A stretch of DNA of 30,667 bases from an uncultured Eubacteriales bacterium (GTDB lineage Bacteria; Bacillota; Clostridia; Peptostreptococcales; Anaerovoracaceae). The translations under genes were made by a program, and so were the position numbers. The stretch lies in contig UQEW01000019.1 of the NCBI GenBank assembly GCA_900540145.1, positions 1-30,667 of the forward strand. Direction: 5' to 3'. Under the pieces are notes generated by a model, which saw nothing but the letters and a program-made list of their open reading frames with translations, had not been told where the DNA came from and did not search any database. Below, piece by piece: positions 23,983-30,667 of the stretch (its first letter is position 1; every line of letters starts with the position of its first letter).

Positions 23983-23999
23983 ATTCTTGTTTGTTATAT

Positions 24000-24188
24000 T
24001 TAATCTGTTACATGTATGACTTGGACAGGACAACTCTCTGCTGCCTCATGAGCCTTGGAAATGTTCAAGTCGGTCGGCTCTTTGATGACTGATGCAAGTC
24101 CGTCGTCGGCGATTTCGAATACATCTGGACATATTTCGGCACACATACCGCAGCCTATGCATCCATCACGGTCAACAATTGCTTTCAT
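24000..24188 (-). CDS. Small [4Fe-4S] ferredoxin
   Basis: The 62-residue protein has Cys10, Cys13 and Cys16 in CxxCxxC, Cys20 before Pro, and a distant Cys53 in SCP. This is the pattern of single-cluster ferredoxins, which pass low-potential electrons in anaerobes; the second cluster motif of the usual clostridial 2[4Fe-4S] type is missing. GGGAGG before the ATG gives a clear start. It is the last of four minus-strand genes; the upstream neighbour, the deoxyinosine glycosylase, ends 75 bases away, so it may share that message or have its own promoter. Its redox partner is unknown, though an Fe-S reductase lies in the same cluster. Confidence 0.93.
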   Translation of the reverse strand: MKAIVDRDGCIGCGMCAEICPDVFEIADDGLASVIKEPTDLNISKAHEAAESCPVQVIHVTD

Positions 24189-24262
24189 TGGTTACCTCCC
24201 TGTAAATAGAATCATTCCTTATTATTTCCTGGATTTTTAAATTTAAACCATATTTGTCATAT

Positions 24263-24739
24263 CTACAGTCTTATAATTTTCCACGCTTCTATAAGCTTAT
24301 CCAGCGTCCATGCCGCATTGGCAGGAGAGGTGGAAGGAAGAACGTGGGCAGTTATGCCGGTAATGGATTTAGTATATTTGTTATAATATTTTTCCGCAGT
24401 TTTGCCATTGACGAATATTTTTTCTATAGGGGCTTTTTTGAGTATGGGGCTTGGGTCATTGGGTATTACATTTTTTATCGAGCTGTCCGAGCTACCTTCT
24501 ATGTCGCAGGAAGCGATTACATCCCAGAGGGCTATGCAGTTAGCCAGGAGAAAGCTTCGCTTTTCTTCTATGGTAGTTGGCAGCGGACATTGAAAGACCG
24601 ACGATGTAACTTTCCAAAACCTGTTTTGAGGATGACCGTAAAAAAACATCTGCTCCCTGGATTTGACTGAGGGAAAAGAGCCTAATATCAATATTTTAGA
24701 ATGGTCGTTGTATAGCGGTGGAAAGGGATGGGTTATCAT
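24263..24739 (-). CDS. DNA-deoxyinosine glycosylase (UDG superfamily)
   Basis: A 158-residue enzyme of the uracil-DNA glycosylase superfamily, family 6 (hypoxanthine-DNA glycosylase), which removes deoxyinosine formed by adenine deamination. Motif 1 is LILGSFPSVKSREQ (17-30), followed by YGHPQNRFW (34-42). Motif 2 is HVLPSTSPANAAW near the C-terminus. Length fits the family (about 160). GGAGAG lies before the ATG, in a 23-base gap after the MerR gene, so the two are probably co-transcribed. The link between this repair enzyme and the MerR regulator is only positional. Confidence 0.88.
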   Translation of the reverse strand: MITHPFPPLYNDHSKILILGSFPSVKSREQMFFYGHPQNRFWKVTSSVFQCPLPTTIEEKRSFLLANCIALWDVIASCDIEGSSDSSIKNVIPNDPSPILKKAPIEKIFVNGKTAEKYYNKYTKSITGITAHVLPSTSPANAAWTLDKLIEAWKIIRL

Positions 24740-24762
24740 TTAGTTCTCTCCTTTAGTTCTCC

Positions 24763-25569
24763 TTATCTGATTTTTATCTGAAGCTGAGTGATGTATTCGT
24801 TTTCATCACCTGTGTCGTGATTGTCTATGATGTATAATTCGATGGCATGACCTTCCATCTGGAGATTTTGTCGATCAGCATATTCCAATAATTTTATCCA
24901 AGAAGGTTTAATTTTTGAATAACCGCCTTTTACAGTCATACACAGATATTGACCTTTGGGGAGAATGGAATCGAATTGGTCGTTTCTCCCTACAATATAG
25001 AATGCTGAATCAAACAGGCCGTAATTGCCTGCTTGAAGATAATCTAAGGGAATGGTAGCGCCTATGTCTCCATTGCCTATTATATAAAGCTGATCTTCAT
25101 ATTCAGATTGCAATTTTTTTATGATAAAATCCAAGTCATCATCTCTCTGCACACTTTCGCTGAGCTTAAGAATATTTCTTTCCGGGAACGCACATATTTG
25201 CGGAATTTCAAAGTTGATTTTTGAATTCACATGATAATCTATATCTTCAACTCTTTCTGCCAATTGATTTCTCAGTTGCTCGAGTTGGCAAATTTTCTCA
25301 TCTATGGTGTCTATGGCTTTAATGAAAAGTTCTTTGGTCTTCTGCAAATTAAAATCAGCCAAGTGCGCTTTTATTTCATTTATGGAAAAGCCGATAGAGC
25401 GAAGTTCTCTGATTATATTAAGCTTACGTATATCGTTGATGCTGTACATTCTGTAGCCGTTATTATCTCTTTTGGGGTTTAAAATGCCCATTTCTTCATA
25501 ATATCTTAGAGAGTCAGTACCGATATTGTATAGATTAGAGATTTCACCTATTTTATAATATTCTTTCAT
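24763..25569 (-). CDS. MerR-family regulator with effector-binding domain
   Basis: The 268-residue protein starts with a MerR winged helix (YYKIGEISNLYNIGTDSLRYYEEMGIL, residues 4-31, then RMYSINDIRKLNIIRELRSIGFSINEI). A dimerising coiled coil covers about 75-112. The remaining 150 residues resemble the BmrR/GyrI-like drug-binding domain, with QLYIIGNGDIGATI and the LCMTVKGGY strand. Such proteins activate promoters with long spacers when they bind a hydrophobic ligand. No cysteine pattern for metal sensing is seen. GAGG before the ATG supports the start. A multidrug exporter is the usual target, but none is adjacent; the MATE gene in this window is 16 kb away on the other strand. Confidence 0.88.
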   Translation of the reverse strand: MKEYYKIGEISNLYNIGTDSLRYYEEMGILNPKRDNNGYRMYSINDIRKLNIIRELRSIGFSINEIKAHLADFNLQKTKELFIKAIDTIDEKICQLEQLRNQLAERVEDIDYHVNSKINFEIPQICAFPERNILKLSESVQRDDDLDFIIKKLQSEYEDQLYIIGNGDIGATIPLDYLQAGNYGLFDSAFYIVGRNDQFDSILPKGQYLCMTVKGGYSKIKPSWIKLLEYADRQNLQMEGHAIELYIIDNHDTGDENEYITQLQIKIR

Positions 25570-25632
25570 TTTTAAACCTCATTTAATTTCGAGATGCGAA
25601 AATACATTGCCGTGAAAAGAATACCGTCTGTT

Positions 25633-26382
25633 TTATTCTATATAAGCGAAAGGACATATGCTGATACATTTACCGCAAATGTCAGCGCTTTGAAGCCCTG
25701 TTTTAGATGTTATTTCTTTTTCGTTATGATTAAGCCTGTCTTGACAAACAAACTTTTCGAATCTATCAGGGTTAAGAGCGTTGACAGGACAAATGTTGAA
25801 ACATAGTCCGCAAGTACCGCTTTTTAAATACAGACATCTTTGCTCGGCTGCTTCAGTGTTGGGGGTGAGTTTTGCGGACGTGATTACTGAGCAAAACCTT
25901 CCTCCGCTGCCTTTCTCGGTAATTACAAGGCCGTTGGCGCCAAAGCTTCCCAGCCCCGAAATTACCGCTGCGCTTCTGTGGGACCATAAACATTTTAAGT
26001 CGGTGGGGCTGTAAGTGTGAGTAGGCGGTATTGCCACAGCGTCATATCCATTTTGCTTAAGTAAGGAGATTACTGCATCGTTGATGTTTATGAAATGTTT
26101 GTTGATCTCTTGATACGCTTCAGCCCAGATAGGAGAGCCTTCATCTGAGTCATTGGGATGAAGGGCAACTTTTTTCGTAAAAGGCACGAAGTAGCTGATT
26201 ACGCTGACTGCTCCCGGAAGCAATTCTTCAGGTGTCATATGCCACGGCCCTATCTTTTCTTTTAGCGATGGGTAACGGGGGTCGCTGGCTGATGAGAAGG
26301 AAACGAGCGGCTTGCGAAACAAGTCAGGCCTGTGCAAACTTTCGGCTGTAGATTGTATGATTTTTTTGATTTCAGACTCCAT
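25633..26382 (-). CDS. QueG-like double [4Fe-4S] reductase domain protein
   Basis: From 26382 the product has 249 residues. Eight cysteines near the C-terminus form two clusters: Cys183, CGLCFNICP (191-199), Cys213 and CGKCISICP (236-244). The N-terminal domain (LLPGAVSVISYFVPF, and LGSFGANGLVITEKGSGGRFCSVI) resembles epoxyqueuosine reductase QueG. It is shorter than QueG (about 380) and lacks the HEAT-repeat tail that holds tRNA, so another substrate is possible. I chose 26382 because the promoter's -10 (26417-26422) puts transcription start near 26410, downstream of the in-frame ATG at 26433; AGGAG lies at 26394-26398. It probably leads an operon with the MerR gene. Confidence 0.82.
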   Translation of the reverse strand: MESEIKKIIQSTAESLHRPDLFRKPLVSFSSASDPRYPSLKEKIGPWHMTPEELLPGAVSVISYFVPFTKKVALHPNDSDEGSPIWAEAYQEINKHFININDAVISLLKQNGYDAVAIPPTHTYSPTDLKCLWSHRSAAVISGLGSFGANGLVITEKGSGGRFCSVITSAKLTPNTEAAEQRCLYLKSGTCGLCFNICPVNALNPDRFEKFVCQDRLNHNEKEITSKTGLQSADICGKCISICPFAYIE

Positions 26383-26416
26383 TTTCCTATGCGCTCCTAT
26401 AAAATAAATCAGATTT

Positions 26417-26445
26417 ATTATACTACTTGTCATGTAATATGAAAA
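26417..26445 (-). promoter_or_regulatory. Minus-strand promoter for the QueG-like gene
   Basis: On the minus strand TTTTCA (26445-26440) is followed after 17 bases by consensus TATAAT (26422-26417). Transcription would start near 26410 and run through the QueG-like, MerR and glycosylase genes. Confidence 0.6.
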
Positions 26446-26484
26446 GAACCGACAATATTAAAGCAATATTAATTTGAATAATTC

Positions 26485-26513
26485 TTGCGCTGTAATTAAA
26501 CTTATGCTATAAT
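26485..26513 (+). promoter_or_regulatory. Promoter for tRNA-Ala
   Basis: TTGCGC (26485-26490) is followed after 17 bases by TATAAT (26508-26513), extended by TG at 26505-26506. It lies 21 bases before the tRNA. Confidence 0.8.
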
Positions 26514-26534
26514 AACCCAGTAAGTAAATAGTGC

Positions 26535-26610
26535 GGGGCATTAGCGCAGCTGGGAGCGCGTTTGACTGGCAGTCAAGAGGTCAGGGGTTCGAACCCCCTA
26601 TGCTCCACCA
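26535..26610 (+). tRNA. tRNA-Ala, anticodon GGC
   Basis: The 76-base gene folds as a complete cloverleaf: acceptor GGGGCAT with ATGCTCC, D-arm GCGC...GCGC, anticodon loop CTGGCAG giving anticodon GGC, T-arm with TTCGAAC and an encoded CCA. The acceptor holds G3-U70, the alanine identity pair. It reads GCC and GCU codons. Confidence 0.97.
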
Positions 26611-26635
26611 AAATAAGGAAAAGATATATCCCATG

Positions 26636-26662
26636 AAAAAACCCGATTTTATCGGGTTTTTT
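26636..26662 (+). terminator. Rho-independent terminator after tRNA-Ala
   Basis: AAAAAACCCGAT (26636-26647) and ATCGGGTTTTTT (26651-26662) form a 12-bp stem with a TTT loop, ending in six T. Confidence 0.93.
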
Positions 26663-26765
26663 GCTACCCAAATGCCGGGATTTCAAGATGTATATTCGTA
26701 GATATAAAACGGCTGTTTTGCTTTGCGAATAGATTTGAACTCCCGTACAACAGAATAACTGCTTC

Positions 26766-26805
26766 AAACGGCAGACAAGTCGCTAAAAACTTGTCTGCCG
26801 TTTTT
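26766..26805 (+). terminator. Strong terminator A before the group II intron
   Basis: AAACGGCAGACAAGT (26766-26780) and ACTTGTCTGCCGTTT (26789-26803) form a perfect 15-bp stem, with an 8-base loop and a T-run at 26801-26805. No gene ends here on the plus strand: the tRNA already has its own terminator 100 bases earlier. Confidence 0.85.
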
Positions 26806-26815
26806 GCGTTTAACT

Positions 26816-26848
26816 GCCCGAAGTTTTGCAAAAGACTTCGGGCTTTTT
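26816..26848 (+). terminator. Terminator B, likely insertion target of the intron
   Basis: GCCCGAAG (26816-26823) pairs with CTTCGGGC (26836-26843), extended by a T-A pair and possible TTT-AAA pairs inside, followed by five T (26844-26848). The intron RNA begins directly after the T-run. Class C group II introns are known to insert just after terminator hairpins. Confidence 0.85.
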
Positions 26849-28525
26849 GTTCGCCCGACATGGGCGGACTCTAACGGGTGAAAGCCCCGAGTGCGCGTAG
26901 GCAACGACGAAGCACATAGCTGAACAGCAAGGGTGTCCATCGTGAGGTGGAATCTGGAGGAAGCTGAAGGCAAACCTCTGGCCTGACGAACAGGAACCAC
27001 ATATAAGGCTGGGAAATACGGATAAGGCGGCAAAAGACGCTGAAGTCCAAAAGTTGCCGGAAGTACCAGTAAATGTGGCAGGTAGATGGAGGGAAAGAGT
27101 CCGCACCTTAAGCGGGGAGGTCTCACAGGCGGTTCCATTAGCCGTAGTAACAACGAACTGTGAGAAGTCAGCAGAGGTCGTAGTAGTGAAGAAGCTCCTG
27201 TAACGGGAGTGGAGCGAAGGACCGAACAATCAATCAGTTGAAGTACGTTCCACTTCGTAGCCGGAGTAAACGTCTGTCGATGACATCAAAGACGGCAAAG
27301 GCAAAAGGGGCAGAAAGGAAACAACGTCTCATGGAGCAGATAGTGAGCAAAGATAACCTCAATGCAGCATATCTGCAAGTCGTAAGGAACAAAGGGGCAA
27401 CAGGAGTAGACGGGATGAACGTAGAGGAACTTGGCGCATACCTTTGGGAAAATGGCGAAAACATCAGGGAACAGCTTAAGACAAGGAAGTACAAACCGCA
27501 GCCGGTCAGACGGGTGGAGATACCAAAACCAGATGGCGGGACAAGAAAACTTGGAGTACCAACGGTAGTTGACCGCTTTGTACAACAGGCAGTGCTGAAG
27601 ACATTAGAAATGATGAATGACGGGCATAACTGGATAGTGGATATCGACCTAGCAAAGTTCTTCGACACGGTAGACCATGACAAGATGATGACAGATGACG
27701 AGTATGAAGATACAATCGTCGGAACGCCGCAGGGAGGAAATATATCACCGCTGCTTGCAAATATCATGCTGAACGAGTTGGATAAAGAGCTAGAAGCAAG
27801 AGGACTGGATTTCGTGCGTTATGCAGACGACCTAATTATCATGGTAGGGAGTAAAAAGGCGGCGGAACGAGTAATGAAAAGCGTCAGTCGATATATTGAG
27901 GAAAAGCTGGGGCTGAAAGTAAATGCGGAAAAGAGCAAGGTGGACAAAAGCCCCAAGGAATTAAGTATCTCGGATTTGGATTTTACTATGACAGGTATGC
28001 CAAAGGATACAAAGCCAGACCGCACCCGAAAGCAGTAGCGAAATTCAAAGCACAAATGAAGAAACTGACATGCAGAAGCTGGGGAGTGAGCAACAGCTAC
28101 AAAGTGCAGAGACTGAACCAGCTTATCCGAGGATGGATAAACTACTTCAAAATCGGGAGCATGAAGGTGCTGTGTGAACGCCTGGACAGTAGTATACGCT
28201 ATCGCCTGCGGATGTGTATATGGAAACACTGGAAAACGGCGAAGAACAGGGCAAAGAACTTGATGAAACTGGGAGTACCACGCTGGGCGGCATACAATGT
28301 TGCCTACTGTGGGGACCGCTATGCGAGGCTTGCCCACAACGGCTGGGTGCACAAAGCCATTAGTAACGAAAGGCTAGCCGCATTCGGGCTAGTTTCCATG
28401 AGTAACTATTACGCCGAAAGGCGCGTCAAATGTTAAGTTGATTGAACCGCCGCTTGCGGAACCGCATGAGCGGTGGTGTGAGAGGTCGGAAATTCCTCAA
28501 TCAGAGGAATTTCCTCCTACTCGAT
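26849..28525 (+). mobile_element. Group II intron, class-C-like, decayed
   Basis: The RNA part before the reverse transcriptase gene (26849-27279) has typical group II domain I text such as CTAACGGGTGAAAGCCCCG. Domain V is clear at 28444-28478: ACCGCCGC (28446-28453) pairs with GCGGTGGT (28470-28477), with the usual bulge and an upper TGCGG/CCGCA stem. Domain VI follows with GGAAATTCCTC and GAGGAATTTCC, ending CTACTCGAT near 28525. The 5' end reads GTTCG, not the GUGYG consensus, so that border is approximate. About 1.68 kb, shorter than full copies because of deletions in the encoded protein. The element sits at a terminator, as class C introns do. Confidence 0.85.
27280..28436 (+). pseudogene. 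ltrA: Group II intron reverse transcriptase/maturase, broken
   Basis: The first part (to about 27957) has GATGVDGM, PVRRVEIPKPDGGTRKLG, VDIDLAKFFDTVDHD (catalytic Asp), GTPQGGNISPLLANI and the YADD site. Two segments are missing in frame. After VVDRFVQQAVLK (about 27600), some 30 residues with the YGFRPGRS block are absent. After VDHDKMM (about 27689), some 25 residues before DDEYEDT are absent. Near 27957 one G is missing from AAGGGAATT, so the frame ends at 28038 while the true continuation KYLGFGFYYDRYAKGYKARP runs on in the next frame to MKKLTCRSWGVSNSYK and the thumb/X domain (to 28436). No endonuclease domain, as in class C. It should be inactive. Confidence 0.9.
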
Positions 28526-28567
28526 TACTGAATGATGAATGTTTACATTTATTTCATAAATTACAGA

Positions 28568-28596
28568 TTGCATATTTGCTATAAATAAGATACAAT
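28568..28596 (+). promoter_or_regulatory. Promoter for the TetR gene
   Basis: TTGCAT (28568-28573) is followed after 17 bases by TACAAT (28591-28596). A small inverted repeat AAATAC (28602-28607) and GTATTT (28615-28620) with a 7-base gap lies at the predicted transcription start and could be an autoregulatory operator. The gap 28526-28651 otherwise shows nothing. Confidence 0.6.
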
Positions 28597-28651
28597 CAAA
28601 TAAATACTACTTTTGTATTTTGGATTTTAATTTTGAATGGAGCTGAAGACT

Positions 28652-29293
28652 ATGGGGCGAAAAGCCTATTCGGAACAGGAACGGGAGCAAGTGCGGACTG
28701 CTCTGCTGACTACTGTGATCCAGTGTATTGTGGACCGAGGACTCATCCACAGCAGTATTGATGTCCTGTGCAAAAAAGTAGGCATCTCCAAGACCTTTTT
28801 CTACACCTTTTTTCCCTCCAAAGAAGAACTGGTGTTGGAGGCACTTCGATATCAGCAGCCCAAGCTGCTGCAATATGCCAGGAAACTGATGGGAGATCCT
28901 GCCCTCAGTTGGAGGGACGGTGTTCGAACCTTTTTAGAAACCTGCGCTTACGGTGAGAAAAAGGGGATCGCCGTATTGTCCATTGAAGAAGAACAGGAGA
29001 TTTACCGCTGCCTCTCCCAAGAAAATTTCCAAGCCTTCCGTGACGATCAGACGAAATTATTCCGTGATCTGCTTGTTATTTTCGGTCTTACTGTGGACTG
29101 TATAGAACCCCGCCTATTTGGCAACCTTGCCCTGTCCATGATGATGGTCTACAAGGCAATTCCAAACACCATGCCCTTCCTGTTTCCGGAGATGGCGGAG
29201 GATATGGTGGAATTTCAAATCAACGCCCTGTTGGATGAAATGCAGCGGATAAAAGAAAGAGTAAACAGAGTGAAAGAAGATGCACAGAAATAA
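28652..29293 (+). CDS. TetR/AcrR-family transcriptional regulator
   Basis: The 214-residue protein has the TetR helix-turn-helix at about 36-56 (SSIDVLCKKVGISKTFFYTFF, then PSKEEL), in its usual N-terminal place. The C-terminal helical domain that would bind a ligand has no recognisable signature. I favour 28652 over the ATG at 28637 because GGAG (28639-28642) is correctly placed for 28652 and no ribosome-binding site serves 28637. Base use is richer in G+C than the chromosome to the left. The target may be the zinc-ribbon gene downstream, which is inference. Confidence 0.88.
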   Translation: MGRKAYSEQEREQVRTALLTTVIQCIVDRGLIHSSIDVLCKKVGISKTFFYTFFPSKEELVLEALRYQQPKLLQYARKLMGDPALSWRDGVRTFLETCAYGEKKGIAVLSIEEEQEIYRCLSQENFQAFRDDQTKLFRDLLVIFGLTVDCIEPRLFGNLALSMMMVYKAIPNTMPFLFPEMAEDMVEFQINALLDEMQRIKERVNRVKEDAQK

Positions 29294-29391
29294 CCAACAC
29301 CTCCCCGTAAGGGTACAACGCAACTCCATCGTTCAGTTTTTGAAAAAGGCTGATTTTCTGAAACCGGCTGCTGGTTCTGTGCGGCTTTTTT

Positions 29392-29438
29392 GCCCTGCGT
29401 CAGCCTGTCCAAGTGGCAGGGTGTCGCAGGGCGTTTTT
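29392..29438 (+). terminator. Terminator after the TetR gene
   Basis: GCCCTGCG (29392-29399) pairs with CGCAGGGC (29425-29432), an 8-bp stem; CCTG (29404-29407) and CAGG (29417-29420) form an inner stem. Five T follow at 29434-29438. The T-run and stem support a Rho-independent terminator in front of the next gene. Confidence 0.7.
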
Positions 29439-29464
29439 CTATCATCTGAAAGGAGTCGAAAAAT

Positions 29465-30580
29465 ATGAGTCTGAAATATACCTGTCCCGGCTGTGGGACC
29501 CCTTTGGGCTATGACGGATTGTGCTGGAAATGCAAGTGTGAGCAAGAGCGAAAAACTGCATTGGCCTGGACGCCGGAACAGATTGCTGCAAAGCAGAAAA
29601 ACCTGATCCAGAACATCCATCGGCTTGCTGATATGGAGGACCCCGAATGCACCGACTTCTGGCAGCTGCTGGGTTACCGGGACGCCATCACCCCGGAAAT
29701 CCAGCGGGCGGCGCTGGCCGCAGGGGTGTTCTGGCCCTGTGAGATCTATTATCACGCTCCCGCTGATGTGGGGGAGGGCCTGATCCACGCGCTGCTGTCC
29801 ACAGAGGATTCCAGTGAAGCGTCCAACCTGATGTGCTGCCTTGCTTTCCAGGGCGATGGTCGGGCACTGGAAACGCTGTTGGAACTGGAGAATCATCCCC
29901 GCTCCTGGCGCAAGAAGCTCTATGTAGACCCGTCCATTTACGCCCAGTGCGGCGGCTGGACCTTTAATAAAAAGGGACAACGGACCCAACTCAACTTCGA
30001 TACCTGCTTTTCCTTCGTCAAGGGAGCCCCCGGTGAAGTGTCCCCCGTTCGCATCGGGCGGGCACGGGAGGACACCTGTCCCCACTGCGGCGGGCGGATG
30101 GCGGACATGCTGGTGCTGGACGGCCGGGACGAGCGGCTGAAGTTTCTGGGGCTGGACGGCATTCTGACCGCCACCTGCTGTCCCAACTGCGTGGGCTTTC
30201 TGAAAGGCCCCGCTTTCAACCGCTTTACTCTGGACGGCGGCGTAGAGGTCTTTCCCTCAGAGCTCTTTGACGGGGCGGGAAAGATGGACTGCTATGTCCG
30301 GCCGGAGGACTACAGGTCCCTTACCGAAAATCCCTTCGTGCTGGGCGGTGCGCCAATGCCCCTGTTCTATGGCGCCGCCTGTGACGATGTGAACACCGTT
30401 GGCGGCTTTGCCAACTGGGTTCAGGACTGGGAATACACCGCCTGCCCCCACTGCGGAAAGCCCATGAAATATCTGGCCCAGATCCAGTGGGATACTTTGA
30501 TGGACGGCACAGAGGGCACACTCTACATCGAGTTCTGCCCTGACTGCCAGATCGTATCCATGCAGCACCAGCAGACCTGA
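29465..30580 (+). CDS. Multi-zinc-ribbon protein of unknown function
   Basis: The 371-residue product has several CxxC pairs. An N-terminal ribbon is formed by Cys7, Cys10, Cys20 and Cys23; a middle one by CPHC and CPNC (about 201-240); and a C-terminal one by CPHC and CPDC (about 331-360). The C-terminal LGGAPMPLFYG, GGFANWVQ and MKYLAQI text recalls the GGxPxW...FLAQ pattern of YwqG/DUF1963 and PDCD2-like proteins, which is only a resemblance. Function unknown; no signal peptide or membrane segment is seen. AAAGGAG before the ATG fixes the start. The gene is much richer in G+C than the rest of the window, a sign of transfer. A tightly linked gene begins 15 bases later. Confidence 0.75.
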   Translation: MSLKYTCPGCGTPLGYDGLCWKCKCEQERKTALAWTPEQIAAKQKNLIQNIHRLADMEDPECTDFWQLLGYRDAITPEIQRAALAAGVFWPCEIYYHAPADVGEGLIHALLSTEDSSEASNLMCCLAFQGDGRALETLLELENHPRSWRKKLYVDPSIYAQCGGWTFNKKGQRTQLNFDTCFSFVKGAPGEVSPVRIGRAREDTCPHCGGRMADMLVLDGRDERLKFLGLDGILTATCCPNCVGFLKGPAFNRFTLDGGVEVFPSELFDGAGKMDCYVRPEDYRSLTENPFVLGGAPMPLFYGAACDDVNTVGGFANWVQDWEYTACPHCGKPMKYLAQIQWDTLMDGTEGTLYIEFCPDCQIVSMQHQQT

Positions 30581-30595
30581 TAGGAGGAAATCGCT

Positions 30596-30667
30596 ATGAA
30601 TTTGCCAAAGTTCAACAGTGCGGACGGGCGCTGTTACTGGATGAAGCCCGAGGTACAGGAAGAACTG
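30596..30667 (+). CDS. Start of a gene cut by the window edge
   Basis: TAGGAGGAAA lies just before ATG at 30596, and the frame stays open to the end of the window for 24 codons (MNLPKFNSADGRC, then YWMKPEVQEEL). It is probably in one operon with the zinc-ribbon gene. Too little is present to name it. Confidence 0.6.
   Translation, partial: MNLPKFNSADGRCYWMKPEVQEEL

Noticed and set aside
26731..26745. Minus-strand sequence like a tRNA T-arm (TTCAAAT flanked by GGGAG)
   Set aside because: The 3' half of the stem does not pair and no acceptor or anticodon arm is present; it could be a scar but cannot be shown.
26573..26767. Minus-strand frame ending in the HRGFEPLTS peptide
   Set aside because: This ending is the known artefact of translating the complement of a tRNA gene; it overlaps tRNA-Ala and has no ribosome-binding site.

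Overview
The window looks like a chromosomal segment of a low-to-mid G+C anaerobic Firmicute (class Clostridia). The support is a T-box-controlled valS, an L19-type leader before rplS, clostridial-style one-carbon enzymes (formate-tetrahydrofolate ligase, a variant FolD, SHMT), an NADP-type secondary-alcohol dehydrogenase with a Rex-like operator, a small [4Fe-4S] ferredoxin, and strong AGGAGG ribosome-binding sites. I cannot name the genus from sequence alone.

Layout. 1-2573: translation and RNA genes: rplS with leader, promoter and terminator, then a YbgC-type thioesterase, rbgA and rnhB with overlapping or tightly spaced ends. 2599-5367: fhs, then an XRE regulator fused to six membrane segments. 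5416-9278: an adh-rarA-MATE exporter run from one good promoter. 9247-10734, minus strand: a Cof-type HAD phosphatase and an unrecognised membrane protein. 10735-11061: a 327-base divergent region with an unusual, almost perfectly symmetrical array of AAGTAT boxes in front of a large membrane-anchored surface protein (11167-13716). 13786-14705: folD, which lacks two cyclohydrolase residues. 14761-23935: T-box-valS, folC, a GNAT acetyltransferase, a split ThrE-like amino-acid exporter, a two-OB-fold SSB-like protein, glyA and an alpha/beta hydrolase. 24000-26382, minus strand: a double [4Fe-4S] QueG-like reductase, a MerR regulator, a DNA-deoxyinosine glycosylase and a ferredoxin. 26535-26610: tRNA-Ala(GGC).

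The right end is accessory. Two strong tandem terminators are followed directly by a group II intron of class-C type whose reverse transcriptase is broken by two in-frame deletions and a one-base frameshift. Beyond it lie a TetR regulator and a markedly GC-rich zinc-ribbon protein of unknown function, followed by a gene cut by the window edge.

Four genes of folate or one-carbon metabolism (fhs, folD, folC, glyA) lie within 21 kb but in separate transcription units. The variant FolD implies that the methenyl-THF cyclohydrolase step is done by another protein not in this window. I see no complete new defence or mobile system. The most unusual items are the AAGTAT box array, the variant FolD, the Rex-like adh operator, the internally duplicated XRE membrane regulator and the decayed intron at a terminator.
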